From Vibrio diazotrophicus (GTDB taxonomy: Bacteria; Pseudomonadota; Gammaproteobacteria; Enterobacterales; Vibrionaceae): DNA of 64,000 nt. Within the stretch, counting starts at the first letter, position 1. Each line of letters starts with the position of its first letter. Where the stretch lies: assembly GCF_038452265.1 (NCBI RefSeq), contig NZ_CP151843.1, positions 868,001 through 932,000 on the forward strand. The letters run 5' to 3'. The notes below the pieces were generated by a model that worked only from the letters and a program-made list of their open reading frames with translations, made no database searches and was not told the DNA's origin. The translations under genes and the position numbers were made by a program. Of this stretch, positions 9,134 to 18,112 are shown piece by piece.

Positions 9134-10093
9134 ATGAAAAAACAACTAATTACGCTGGCAGCGGTATCTGTGATGATGGCATTTTCTATTAATGCCAAGA
9201 CTCTGACGTTAGGTCATGCTATGAATGTTGAAAGTGCAGCACATGCAGGTATGCAAATTTTCGCCGAAAAAGTAAAAGAAAAATCGAAGGGCGAAATGAA
9301 CGTGAAAATATTTCCTAATGGCGTATTAGGCTCAGAAAGAGATCAAGCAGAGCAAGTTGTAACCGGTGCTATCGATATGGCAAAAATCAACGGCTCTCTT
9401 GCAGAATCTTTTGAGCCAACATTTAAAGCTATCTCAATTCCATTCTTATTCAGAGACTCAAACCACATGCATGAATTCATGCGTAGTGAAACGGCTGAAA
9501 AACTATTGCTTTCGAGTAAAGGTAAAGGCTTTATTGGCGTAACATTCTACGACTCTGGATCTCGTAGTTTTTATAGTTCAAAACCTATCAAGACACCTGA
9601 GGATTTAGCAGGACTTAAAGTCCGTGTACCAGAATCGCCAACGATGATGGAAATGGTTCGCCTACTTGGCGCGAAGCCTACCCCTGTCCCATTTACAGAG
9701 GTTTACACGGCATTACAGCAGGGCGTTATTGATGCGGCAGAGAACAACGTCTCTAGCCTTGTCGAAATGAAACACTCTGAAGTAGCAAAATTTTACTCTA
9801 TGGATCAACATATGATGACGCCTGATCTAATCATGATTTCAGAGTCTACTTGGAACAGTCTGTCTGATGCTCAAAAATCCATCGTTAAAGAAGCTGCCGC
9901 TGAATCAAGAGAAGAAGAAATTAAGATTTGGGCTGAAACAGATAGCAAAAATATGGGAATAGCCAAAAAATTTGACGTGAAGTTTGTCGAGGTCGATAAG
10001 TCAAAATTCCGAGCTAAAGTACAGCCAATGATTGAAGATGCACAGAAAGATCCAAAATTAAGCTACTACGTAGAAGCTATACAGAACATGTAA
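9134..10093 (+). CDS. dctP: TRAP transporter periplasmic receptor (DctP family)
   Basis: A DctP-family solute receptor of 319 residues from ATG 9134. That start is preferred over 9080 because GGAGAAG stands just before it and it begins a clean signal peptide (MKKQLITLAAVSVMMAFSINA). The conserved GLKVRVPESP block, whose arginine binds ligand carboxylate, is followed by PVPFTEVYTALQQGVIDAAENN. These residues mark a uronate or other sugar-acid/dicarboxylate receptor. With the DctQ and DctM genes downstream it forms a Na+-dependent uptake system for the inner membrane. The likely substrate in this locus is an alginate breakdown product. Confidence 0.93.
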   Translation: MKKQLITLAAVSVMMAFSINAKTLTLGHAMNVESAAHAGMQIFAEKVKEKSKGEMNVKIFPNGVLGSERDQAEQVVTGAIDMAKINGSLAESFEPTFKAISIPFLFRDSNHMHEFMRSETAEKLLLSSKGKGFIGVTFYDSGSRSFYSSKPIKTPEDLAGLKVRVPESPTMMEMVRLLGAKPTPVPFTEVYTALQQGVIDAAENNVSSLVEMKHSEVAKFYSMDQHMMTPDLIMISESTWNSLSDAQKSIVKEAAAESREEEIKIWAETDSKNMGIAKKFDVKFVEVDKSKFRAKVQPMIEDAQKDPKLSYYVEAIQNM

Positions 10094-10122
10094 TTAAACT
10101 CTATTCACCGTCAATAAAAATA

Positions 10123-10153
10123 GCGACTTGATTCTTTAACATTATCAAGTCGC
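10123..10153 (+). terminator. Intercistronic hairpin 1 between dctP and dctQ
   Basis: GCGACTTGA and TCAAGTCGC form a perfect 9-bp stem shortly after the dctP stop. It has no long T run directly behind it, so 3'-end protection or partial termination is more likely than full termination. Confidence 0.55.
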
Positions 10154-10179
10154 AATATCATTTCATTAGCAAAAAAAAT

Positions 10180-10203
10180 AAGAGCTTATCAAGTTCAGCT
10201 CTT
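10180..10203 (+). terminator. Intercistronic hairpin 2 between dctP and dctQ
   Basis: AAGAGCT and AGCTCTT form a short stem followed by TTT. It is the second hairpin in the 140-bp gap and may reduce expression of dctQM relative to the receptor gene. Confidence 0.45.
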
Positions 10204-10233
10204 TTAATAAATACGTTTATCTAAGGCAAAAAA

Positions 10234-10728
10234 ATGGATGCTAATATAATAAAATTCAAGAGTTTATTAGATAAAGTAATTCTAACATTTTGTAGTATTT
10301 CTCTTGTTCTCCTTGTCATTACAGTTACGTGGCAAGTGTTCAGTCGTTATGTACTAAATGATCCAAGTTCGTTTACCGATGAACTGGCTCGTTATCTTAT
10401 GATTTGGTTTGGGTTACTCGGCGCTAGTTACTTATTTGGTAAGAATGGACATTTAGCTATTACGTTATTCATACACTCAATAAACAAAAAATTTCAAAAA
10501 ATTAGTTATATTTTAATTCACCTGACATCACTATCGTTTGTTTTTCTAGCGATGATAAAAGGCGGCATGCAGTTAATGGGAAGAACCACTATGCAATATT
10601 CTCCTGCACTACAAATACCGATGTCGTATGTCTATTTTATATTGCCGTTAGCTGGCTCTCTAATGGGCGTTTATATTCTCATTAATATCGCTAATTTATT
10701 AACAACACCTTCTAACGAGAGAGGATAA
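10234..10728 (+). CDS. dctQ: TRAP transporter small permease (DctQ family)
   Basis: A 164-residue membrane protein with four hydrophobic helices (about 15-37, 48-66, 86-108 and 130-152). It has the family pattern TWQVFSRYVLNDPSSFTDE followed by LARYLMIWFGLLGASYLF. DctQ supports the DctM channel subunit in receptor-dependent uptake. The stop is 5 bp before dctM, which indicates co-translation. The conserved arginine and the WxEE-like segment (here SFTDELARY) fit the family. Confidence 0.9.
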   Translation: MDANIIKFKSLLDKVILTFCSISLVLLVITVTWQVFSRYVLNDPSSFTDELARYLMIWFGLLGASYLFGKNGHLAITLFIHSINKKFQKISYILIHLTSLSFVFLAMIKGGMQLMGRTTMQYSPALQIPMSYVYFILPLAGSLMGVYILINIANLLTTPSNERG

Positions 10729-10733
10729 GCTGT

Positions 10734-12038
10734 ATGGATATCTCCGTCGGTTTTTGGTTATTATGCCTGTTTATGCTTCTAATAGCGTTTAGTATTCCTA
10801 TTGCCATCGCCATTGCTTTATCTTCCCTTGTAATTATGTGCACCATCATGCCTTTTGATATTGCACTTATGACCGCTGGTCAAAAAATCGTAACGGGTAT
10901 CGACAGCTTTAGTTTACTCGCAATACCGTTTTTTATACTGGCCGGGAATATTATGAACAGAGGTGGTATTGCTAAGCGTTTGGTTGATTTTGCAAAGTTA
11001 TTAGTTGGACGTCTTCCAGGCTCACTAGCTCATGTCAATGTAATCGCAAATATGTTATTTGGCTCAGTTTCAGGCTCTGCCGTTGCAGCGGCAGCAGCCG
11101 TGGGTAAAACATTGGAACCAGAGCTGGAAAAAGAAGGTTATAGCAAATCTTTTTCAACAGCAGTCAACGTAGCCTCTTGCCCTGCTGGACTACTTATTCC
11201 ACCAAGTAACTCACTCATCGTGTTTTCCGTAGTAAGTGGTGGAACCTCGATTGCTGCCCTATTTATCGCCGGTTACGTACCTGGCATATTGATGGGCATT
11301 AGCTGTATGATTGTCGCGTATTTTATTGCAAAGAAAAAAGGCTATAAAAGCGTTACAGAAAAAACAACATTATCACAAGCGCTAACAACGACTTGGCGTG
11401 CTTTACCTAGTCTTGGTTTAGTAGTGGTAGTTATTGGAGGCATTATTGGTGGGGTATTTACTGCGACAGAAGGGGCATGTATTGCCGTTCTCTATGCCTT
11501 CTTTCTTTCCTTAGTTTATCGTTCATTAGATATCTCTGCATTACGTAAAATTTGTGTTGAAACAGCAGAAATAACAGGAATAATGCTGTTTCTAATTGGC
11601 GCATCAACCATCATGTCATGGGCAATGGCGTTCACTGGGTTACCCGGCATGATCAGTGACTGGATGCTTTCTATCTCTGATAACCCAATAATCATCTTAA
11701 TTCTAATGAATATTATTTTGTTGATTGTCGGTATGTTTATGGACTTAACACCGGCAGTATTGATCTTCACACCAATATTCATGCCGATTGCAACCCAGTT
11801 GGGAATGCATCCTATCCATTTCGCAATGATGATGATTTTTAACCTGTGCATAGGCATAGCCACTCCGCCAGTAGGTACAGCACTATTTGTCGGATGCAGT
11901 GTCAGCGGTGCGAGAATTGAAAATGTAATTAAATCTATTATGCCGTTCTGCGCAGTACTTATTGTGACGCTTATACTTATTACCTTCATTCCTGAAATCA
12001 GTTTAAGCTTGCCGAGAGCTTTTGGCTTAATTCAATAG
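10734..12038 (+). CDS. dctM: TRAP transporter large permease (DctM family)
   Basis: A 434-residue inner-membrane protein with the twelve-helix pattern of DctM, the ion-coupled transport subunit. Typical segments are FSLLAIPFFILAGNIMNRGG near residue 60, FGSVSGSAVAAAAAVG near residue 105, CPAGLLIPPSNSLI near 150, and MDLTPAVLIFTPIF near 335. It ends the dctPQM unit. A bidirectional terminator separates it from the convergent FAH-family gene. Confidence 0.93.
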   Translation: MDISVGFWLLCLFMLLIAFSIPIAIAIALSSLVIMCTIMPFDIALMTAGQKIVTGIDSFSLLAIPFFILAGNIMNRGGIAKRLVDFAKLLVGRLPGSLAHVNVIANMLFGSVSGSAVAAAAAVGKTLEPELEKEGYSKSFSTAVNVASCPAGLLIPPSNSLIVFSVVSGGTSIAALFIAGYVPGILMGISCMIVAYFIAKKKGYKSVTEKTTLSQALTTTWRALPSLGLVVVVIGGIIGGVFTATEGACIAVLYAFFLSLVYRSLDISALRKICVETAEITGIMLFLIGASTIMSWAMAFTGLPGMISDWMLSISDNPIIILILMNIILLIVGMFMDLTPAVLIFTPIFMPIATQLGMHPIHFAMMMIFNLCIGIATPPVGTALFVGCSVSGARIENVIKSIMPFCAVLIVTLILITFIPEISLSLPRAFGLIQ

Positions 12039-12053
12039 TTAACCTCATAAAAA

Positions 12054-12083
12054 TGCCCACCTTAGAAAGAGACTAAGTGGGCA
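12054..12083. terminator. Bidirectional terminator between dctM and FAH-family gene
   Basis: TGCCCAC-TTAG and CTAA-GTGGGCA arms form a stem with one bulged base. It lies between two convergent genes and has A/T rich flanks on both sides. Confidence 0.75.
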
Positions 12084-12112
12084 TTACTATTTAGTAATTT
12101 AAATTAAGATTA

Positions 12113-12880
12113 TTAATCGTTCTTTTCTTTAAACTCTACCGTGTATTCACCTATACCGTCATAAGTAATCTTGGTTGGCTTATCAAATTCAACTTCAACG
12201 ATTCCACAATATGAACCTGTGATGATCGCTTCCCCAGCTTGAAAATCCACACCTCGGCGAGTCATGTAATTAATGAACCAATAAATCGGTGATTGAGCAA
12301 GGTTATTAGGGTGCTTACCAGAAAATTTCTGAATATTATCTGCCTGTACGACGGTAATATCAATTGTACTTGCATCGAACGCTTTGTCGCGGGCAACCTC
12401 AGGGCCAATGAACAACCCTTGATTCATCAAGCCGTCAGCAAGTTTTTCAAAAAATTCAGCACCACTATCATCTGCAAATCGTGACTGCATTAGTTCTAGA
12501 GCCATATGACAAGAACCGATCGCTTCATTGATTTGGACTTCACTATAGCCATCTTCATTAGCTGGTAACGTTTTAGCAAGAACAAATGCAATCTCAGGTT
12601 CGATTCTTACTACACCATTATCCTTAAACAATTCACAACAATCACCACGTTGAACGGTATTAGAAAAAATTGGAGCTAGTACAAATTTGTCTTCAGCGAG
12701 CGGCTGCAAACACTTCCATCCTCCAACTTTATCAGAGTGTAAATCGATCATTGAAGATTGAATTCTGACCGCATCTTCGACACAGCCTGGACGAAATTTT
12801 TCATCAAGCCTTGAGGCTTTAATACCTGCTACACGACGGTTTAATAACTCTGAAGCAGCTTGTTCACTTAAATTTGTCAT
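12113..12880 (-). CDS. 2-keto-4-pentenoate hydratase / FAH-family enzyme
   Basis: A 255-residue cytoplasmic enzyme of the hydratase branch of the fumarylacetoacetate hydrolase superfamily. These enzymes act on 2-oxo-enoic acids using a metal held by acidic residues. The segment RIEPEIAFVLAK near residues 92-103 supplies part of the Glu ligand set, and ALELMQSRF near 130 is typical. The family includes MhpD-like hydratases and oxalocrotonate decarboxylases. In an alginate locus it could handle a keto-deoxy uronate or a side product, but the substrate cannot be read from sequence. It is downstream of the PL7 lyase on the same strand, with a hairpin between them. Confidence 0.82.
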   Translation of the reverse strand: MTNLSEQAASELLNRRVAGIKASRLDEKFRPGCVEDAVRIQSSMIDLHSDKVGGWKCLQPLAEDKFVLAPIFSNTVQRGDCCELFKDNGVVRIEPEIAFVLAKTLPANEDGYSEVQINEAIGSCHMALELMQSRFADDSGAEFFEKLADGLMNQGLFIGPEVARDKAFDASTIDITVVQADNIQKFSGKHPNNLAQSPIYWFINYMTRRGVDFQAGEAIITGSYCGIVEVEFDKPTKITYDGIGEYTVEFKEKND

Positions 12881-12920
12881 ATTTATTTACCTACTATCTT
12901 TATTTCGGGCTTAAACAGCC

Positions 12921-12952
12921 TAATACCCCTTCCAAGATATGAAGGGGTATTA
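12921..12952 (-). terminator. Hairpin between PL7 and FAH-family genes
   Basis: TAATACCCCTTC and GAAGGGGTATTA form a 12-bp perfect stem after the PL7 stop on the minus strand. It is likely a terminator or mRNA stabiliser. Confidence 0.7.
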
Positions 12953-12966
12953 GTTAAATGAAGAAA

Positions 12967-14508
12967 TTAATACGTATCGTGAGAAGTTTTTAGTTGATAG
13001 AAAGTTGCCTGAACATAATCATCTAAATCACCAGTAATATTCTGGTTATAAACACCCGCTTTAAAGTACATGTACTTACCGCCTACGTCATAACCACTCT
13101 CACTCATATCCACAATCTGTTGAATATCAGTTTTACCATCCCGCATGAGCGTAACGGTCATAGTATTACCAACAACTTCAATTCGATAACTAAACGTCTC
13201 TCCAAGGGCAATACCTTCATCACCAATTTCACCAGTCATACCACCCACAAGGTCATAATATGTATCGGTTCCTTTCAGTGTATTTTCATGAGCGAAGTAA
13301 ACCGTGCCTTTATCATGGTTAGGCAATTTTCGATAATACAGACGAATTGGCTCATCATCCTGATCATGGATTTGACCGATAATAAATCGGCCAACTTCTC
13401 CAGCTTCACCTGTTGATGTAGTGTGATCAATCTTCAATGTTGCTTCTAGCACTCCATCTATTGCCCCAGCGGATTTTTGGTCTTCGAGAGGTGCAGAACT
13501 GAATACCCAGTTATTTCCATTGACGCCTTGAACTGGAATAGACATGTCACCTTTACGCAGCATCTCACGTAATTCCGTTCGAGCATATTTGGTATTCTTA
13601 GATGTGCGAACACCTTTAACAAAAGACTTAAACACTAGCCCACCATCAGTCGCGGTATAGAAAACGTCTGGGTGCTGGTATCCATTTGCTAAATCCCATT
13701 CAAAGACATCATCAGGTTTTCCGTTTTTATCATGATCAAATGGTTGTGATAGATACCAAGTAGTTAAATCAAAATTCTGACTAGGTGCGTTCCCAGGTAA
13801 AGGCTCATTGGGAATACTTGCGTTAGGTAACACGCTGTTCGTATCGCATTTAATGCTTGTTTGACAAGGATAGACGGCAGGAACCCCAAAATTGCCTTTT
13901 CGCAGATCCTTCCTTACATCTTTCTTCGCTTTTGCTTCTGCTTTCATTTGAGCAATCATTACTTGCTCTGCGGCAATAACATCAGGGGTGATGACATGGC
14001 TTGTTGGACAATCATCTAAGGTACAATTTAAAGCGGCAAGCTCAGTCACGCTGTTCCAGTTATTAGCACTATTACCTAATCCAACATATTTTATATATCG
14101 AGCTTGTAATGGCTTAAATTCAAAACGTTCATACCCAATAACCGCGCCTGAACTTTGTTGGTTTTTTAAAGCTGTTGTCCACGTTTCTCCGTCGGTACTC
14201 ACTAGAAGATCAAATTTAGTTTTACGTTCATTGCCTTTGTGAAAGGCCGCACGAATCGCGTCAAACTCTTGAACTTTGCCGTAGTCAAATACAACCCACT
14301 CACCAAGCCCGTTTACCGACCAGCGAGTCTTGATATTTTGATCAGTCATTCTTTCGGGACCATTACCATCGTGACCACTAGCTTCAATAGCTACAGGGGT
14401 AAGAATCTCTGATCGCTTTTGGTTTTCTGCCGTGCTTGAACAACCAGCACTAAACAAAGCGAATGTAATAGCTAAAGATAACGCACTTTTCCTTTTTATA
14501 TTCTTCAT
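12967..14508 (-). CDS. PL7 alginate lyase lipoprotein with CBM32 domain
   Basis: A 513-residue endolytic alginate lyase. Lipobox LFSAGC with Cys23 shows export and lipid anchoring. A discoidin/CBM32 domain spans about residues 35-165, then a lysine/alanine-rich linker (about 180-205), then the PL7 catalytic domain (about 235-510). The three PL7 signature blocks are present: RTELREM (310-316), QIH (379-381) and YFKAGVYNQN (481-490), which contain the catalytic Gln, His and Tyr and the binding Arg. It would cut polymeric alginate at the cell surface to oligomers for KdgM import. It lies downstream of the SSS symporter gene but behind that gene's terminator, so it probably has its own promoter. 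Confidence 0.93.
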   Translation of the reverse strand: MKNIKRKSALSLAITFALFSAGCSSTAENQKRSEILTPVAIEASGHDGNGPERMTDQNIKTRWSVNGLGEWVVFDYGKVQEFDAIRAAFHKGNERKTKFDLLVSTDGETWTTALKNQQSSGAVIGYERFEFKPLQARYIKYVGLGNSANNWNSVTELAALNCTLDDCPTSHVITPDVIAAEQVMIAQMKAEAKAKKDVRKDLRKGNFGVPAVYPCQTSIKCDTNSVLPNASIPNEPLPGNAPSQNFDLTTWYLSQPFDHDKNGKPDDVFEWDLANGYQHPDVFYTATDGGLVFKSFVKGVRTSKNTKYARTELREMLRKGDMSIPVQGVNGNNWVFSSAPLEDQKSAGAIDGVLEATLKIDHTTSTGEAGEVGRFIIGQIHDQDDEPIRLYYRKLPNHDKGTVYFAHENTLKGTDTYYDLVGGMTGEIGDEGIALGETFSYRIEVVGNTMTVTLMRDGKTDIQQIVDMSESGYDVGGKYMYFKAGVYNQNITGDLDDYVQATFYQLKTSHDTY

Positions 14509-14545
14509 GGTCGTTCCACTATTTATTATTTAAATTAAAAATCTT

Positions 14546-14576
14546 AAAAAAAAAGCGGTCATCGATATGACCGCTT
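14546..14576 (-). terminator. Terminator after the SSS symporter gene
   Basis: AAGCGGTCAT and ATGACCGCTT form a 10-bp perfect stem. On the minus strand it is followed by a run of about nine T residues, a canonical intrinsic terminator. Confidence 0.88.
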
Positions 14577-14593
14577 ATCATTAATACATTTGA

Positions 14594-16369
14594 TTAACTT
14601 TCAGTAGCGGTTTGTACTACTTCAGGTTTTTCATCAACTGCTTTTATCAATAGGACACCAACACCAGCTACAATCGCACCGCAAAGGATAAACACAAAAC
14701 GTCCCCATAATGGATTTGGTAATAGGAACATAGCCATAATACCTGCACCAGCAACAGCAATTAGTGTGCCTAGCATCTTACGTTGTTTGTTATCCAGCTT
14801 TTTCTGTTCACTAGACTCTGAGACCAATGGTGTATCAAGATTCTCGAAGAATTTATCAACATCTTTCTGACGTGCTTCTGATAATGGCTTGTAGAACAAT
14901 GTTGACACAATGAAGAATCCACCAGTGAAAACAATGTGTCCAATTAAACCAATAGCTACTTTCAAATCAGCCCATTCACGCTTGGTCAGTGTTTCTAAAT
15001 CAAACCAGCTAGTTACCATATCTGCGTTGATGGCAAAACCTACTGTGTATGAAACAATACCGCCTACCACCAAAGTACCCCAGCCAGCCCAATCAGGTGT
15101 TTTCTTAATAAAGAAACCAAGGAAAGCTGGAATTGTCATAGGGAAGCCGATTAGAGCACCAACGTACATCATGGTATCAAACAGGCTTAGACCTTTTAAC
15201 GAGTTAATAAACAGTGCAATTAAGATAATTGCCACACCGAATACTGCTGAAGTAATTTTAGAAACTGTCACCAGCTCTTGTTCTGTCGCCTGTGGGCGAA
15301 GAATCGGTTCATAGAAGTTCTTAACAAAAATACCTGAGTTACGATTTAGACCTGAATCCATAGAAGACATGGTTGCTGCAAACATTGCCGCTATCAGTAA
15401 GCCCACCATGCCTGCTGGCATATACTCTTGAACAAAGTATAAGTACGCAAAATCACCCGCTTTTGAACCAGCCTCAGGATATTGAAGCGCGAGATCAACA
15501 CCTTGACCTGCTATAAACCAAGAAGGCATAAACCAAATCATTGGCCCCATTGTCATCAAGACACATGCTAGCAGAGCAGCTTTCTTCGCATTTTTAGAGT
15601 CTTTCGCTGCAAGGTAGCGATAAGAGTTAAGCATGTTGTTTGTGATACTGAACTGCTTTACAAAGATAAAGAATGCCCAGATACCAAAAATGCTCACGTA
15701 GTTTAGGTCATTCCCTGAAACAAAAGATGCGCCTTCTTGCACAGGGAAATTGCTGACAATTTCACCAACACCACCACCTTGAATAATCGCAACAACTGCA
15801 CAAGTAATTGTAACCGCCATGATGATAACCATCTGCATAAAGTCAGATGCAATTACCGCCCATGAACCACCAGTTACAGACATTACCAGTACAACAAGAC
15901 CAGTTACGACAATCGTCGTTTCCATATCAAAGCCAAAGATGCCAGAAGCAATAATCGCAAGAGCATTTAGCCATACACCCGCAGAAACAATGCTGTTTGG
16001 CATACTTGACCAAGTAAATACCTGCTCATTTTGTTTACCAAAACGCATACGGATTGCTTCAATTACCGTCACAACACGTAATTGACGAAATTTAGGAGCG
16101 AAGTAAGCGTAGTTCATGAAGTAACCAAAAGCATTCGCTACAAAGATCATCGCAACAGCCATACCATCGCTATATGCCTTACCGGCTGCACCGGTGAAAG
16201 TCCAAGCACTAAACTGCGTCATGAATGCCGTAGCACCGACCATCCACCATAGCATGCTACCGCCGCCTCGGAAGTAGTCACTGGTTGTACTTGTAAATGT
16301 TCTGAACATCCATCCTATTGCAATTAAGAATAGAAAATAGATGCCAACAACTAATGTATTGAGTTCCAT
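14594..16369 (-). CDS. Sodium:solute symporter, Toa-type (alginate monouronate/oligomer uptake)
   Basis: A 591-residue SSS-family symporter with about 14 membrane helices. It resembles the Toa transporters described for DEHU uptake in alginate-using vibrios. Features include FRGGGSMLWWMVGATAFMTQ near residues 34-53, the SSS pattern SGAWLNALAIIASG-like segment near 130, and AAMFAATMSSMDSGLNRNSG near 330, which holds sodium-site residues. A cytoplasmic segment near 480-535 precedes the last helices. Two TTGTA-N-TACAA palindromes stand upstream, one of them 63 bp before the start and downstream of a TTGACA -35-like box. The family call is firm. The exact substrate is inferred from context. Confidence 0.9.
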   Translation of the reverse strand: MELNTLVVGIYFLFLIAIGWMFRTFTSTTSDYFRGGGSMLWWMVGATAFMTQFSAWTFTGAAGKAYSDGMAVAMIFVANAFGYFMNYAYFAPKFRQLRVVTVIEAIRMRFGKQNEQVFTWSSMPNSIVSAGVWLNALAIIASGIFGFDMETTIVVTGLVVLVMSVTGGSWAVIASDFMQMVIIMAVTITCAVVAIIQGGGVGEIVSNFPVQEGASFVSGNDLNYVSIFGIWAFFIFVKQFSITNNMLNSYRYLAAKDSKNAKKAALLACVLMTMGPMIWFMPSWFIAGQGVDLALQYPEAGSKAGDFAYLYFVQEYMPAGMVGLLIAAMFAATMSSMDSGLNRNSGIFVKNFYEPILRPQATEQELVTVSKITSAVFGVAIILIALFINSLKGLSLFDTMMYVGALIGFPMTIPAFLGFFIKKTPDWAGWGTLVVGGIVSYTVGFAINADMVTSWFDLETLTKREWADLKVAIGLIGHIVFTGGFFIVSTLFYKPLSEARQKDVDKFFENLDTPLVSESSEQKKLDNKQRKMLGTLIAVAGAGIMAMFLLPNPLWGRFVFILCGAIVAGVGVLLIKAVDEKPEVVQTATES

Positions 16370-16431
16370 ATCCTCGACCTTTTTAAATATGTTTTATGTC
16401 GAAATGGATAATAGCCAAGGTTAGAATCTAT

Positions 16432-16442
16432 TTGTAGTACAA
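16432..16442. promoter_or_regulatory. Candidate FadR-family operator TTGTAGTACAA
   Basis: The palindrome lies 63 bp upstream of the symporter start and immediately downstream (on the minus strand) of a TTGACA box at 16445-16450. It would overlap the promoter spacer, a usual place for a repressor. Confidence 0.55.
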
Positions 16443-16614
16443 TATGTCAATTTCGTGATATGGGTAAAATTTATCTAAAACCGAAAAATCATACAAGTAA
16501 GGTAAAAAATCACAGCATCTACTCAAAAAAATCGATAAATAAATAATAAAACCAATAAAAACATGACAATAAAAGATTTTAGGTTTACGCACTGTAAAAT
16601 CAAAAAGGTTTATT

Positions 16615-16625
16615 TTGTAATACAA
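16615..16625. promoter_or_regulatory. Second candidate operator TTGTAATACAA
   Basis: A perfect palindrome in the 320-bp gap between the MATE gene and the symporter gene, 183 bp from the copy at 16432. The pair could allow looping, which is inference. No convincing gene is seen in this gap. Confidence 0.5.
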
Positions 16626-16689
16626 AACAAACCATTTTGATCTGTGCATAGATTTTAGAAAGTAGGAAAAATCATATCCATAAAAGTAA

Positions 16690-18054
16690 TTAATCATACA
16701 TAAGGTTATCTACTTGTTCTAAAGTAAAGCCATTAAGAGTTTTCCTAGCTAAGTACCTGAATGGGTATACCTTAACGATTTCTTCCAAAGGCATAACAGC
16801 AAACGCCCAAAATATCGATAGTTCAAAATATAAGATAACAAGGGCACACAGAGGGATTGAAATAACCCATTGTCCAGTGAAATTGACCTTAAAAACTTCC
16901 GTCGTTTTACCTAAAGCTCTGAGAACATGCCCATGCACGGTGTTGTAACCCCGAACAATCGGTAAAACAATATACAAAGGTGCAATGATAGAAAGAGAGT
17001 CATAGATAGAAGTATCTAGATCTGGGTAAATACTTGGTAACGAAATACTAAGCAGCAAAAAAAACAAAGCTGAAAAACATGATATAAGCACCGCCATCCT
17101 GATACTTACATTCACATTTTTATTTAAGTCTGAAATGTCACGAGAGCCTATGGCTTGGCTGATATTAATAGCGGATGTTAACGCCCATGCTGTTATGAAC
17201 TGCGTGCCAACTTTAATCCATGGCATCACTATCGTCATAGCTATATAAGATGTTATAGCTAATTGAGAGTACAACAACATATATACCGTCGCTCCTATTT
17301 GAAGCATGGTTACATTCGCTGCTACAGGAAAGATCTCTTTAAAGTGACTAACAACATTAGACCCTATTACACTTTTAATAAGTGTAAAACGAAGAGTCAG
17401 TGCCGATTCAAAGTAAATACAAGTGGTTAAAAAAAGTAGCCGGATGACAATGGCTATTAAGCTACCCACGGCAGCACCGGTAACGCCTATCCCACCGAAG
17501 CTACCTATACCGTTAATTAACACGTAAGAAGTTATAACATTAATTGGAAGCTCAAATAAGTAACCTTTAAAAGGAACTTTGGTTCTGCCAAGAGCGTTAA
17601 ACAATGCAATCATTACTTGCGTGGCTGCATTAATAACGACTATATACTTCGCTACACTCAGGTAGCTTCTCGTTTCAGAAAGAATGTCGGATTCACTGGT
17701 TAAAGTACGAATCAAAACATCGCTATATTGCATTAAAACTAAGTAGAACATGCCGGATATAGACATATTGATAAGCAATGCGGCCCAAAATCCTTTATCT
17801 ATTACTCCTTTGGTCCCAGCCCCAACCGAACGGCTTAGCACCAATTGAGAACCATTAGCTAACGCCATTTGAATACCCAAAATGAACGAGATTATCGTTG
17901 TTGCAATTCCGAGAGCAGCAAGTGAAATCTCACCATGAGGAGTTACTAAATAGGTATCAATCATTAAAGCGGATTGCATCAATAGTGCATTAAACGCAAG
18001 TGGCCAAGCTAGAGATAAATTTCGTTTCACATAAGGAGAAAGGAGCACGGACAT
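16690..18054 (-). CDS. MATE-family efflux transporter
   Basis: A 454-residue multidrug and toxin extrusion family membrane protein with about 12 helices. The N-terminal half has SLAWPLAFNALLMQSALMID near residues 13-32 and LGIATTIISFILGIQMALANG near 47-67, typical of NorM/DinF-type exporters coupled to Na+ or H+. Its place between regulators and the Toa-type symporter suggests it moved into or belongs to the locus, but no substrate can be read. It shares strand with the FadR-type gene upstream, 58 bp away, and may be co-transcribed with it. Confidence 0.87.
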   Translation of the reverse strand: MSVLLSPYVKRNLSLAWPLAFNALLMQSALMIDTYLVTPHGEISLAALGIATTIISFILGIQMALANGSQLVLSRSVGAGTKGVIDKGFWAALLINMSISGMFYLVLMQYSDVLIRTLTSESDILSETRSYLSVAKYIVVINAATQVMIALFNALGRTKVPFKGYLFELPINVITSYVLINGIGSFGGIGVTGAAVGSLIAIVIRLLFLTTCIYFESALTLRFTLIKSVIGSNVVSHFKEIFPVAANVTMLQIGATVYMLLYSQLAITSYIAMTIVMPWIKVGTQFITAWALTSAINISQAIGSRDISDLNKNVNVSIRMAVLISCFSALFFLLLSISLPSIYPDLDTSIYDSLSIIAPLYIVLPIVRGYNTVHGHVLRALGKTTEVFKVNFTGQWVISIPLCALVILYFELSIFWAFAVMPLEEIVKVYPFRYLARKTLNGFTLEQVDNLMYD

Positions 18055-18112
18055 CTTCCTATAGAATTATTAGCGATTACATTGAGAACTGCTAGTATCG
18101 TTTCGTTCTATG

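Noticed and set aside
16428..16697. An 89-aa gene in the MATE-symporter gap
   Set aside because: AT-rich frame covering two candidate operators, with no family resemblance and overlapping the MATE stop.
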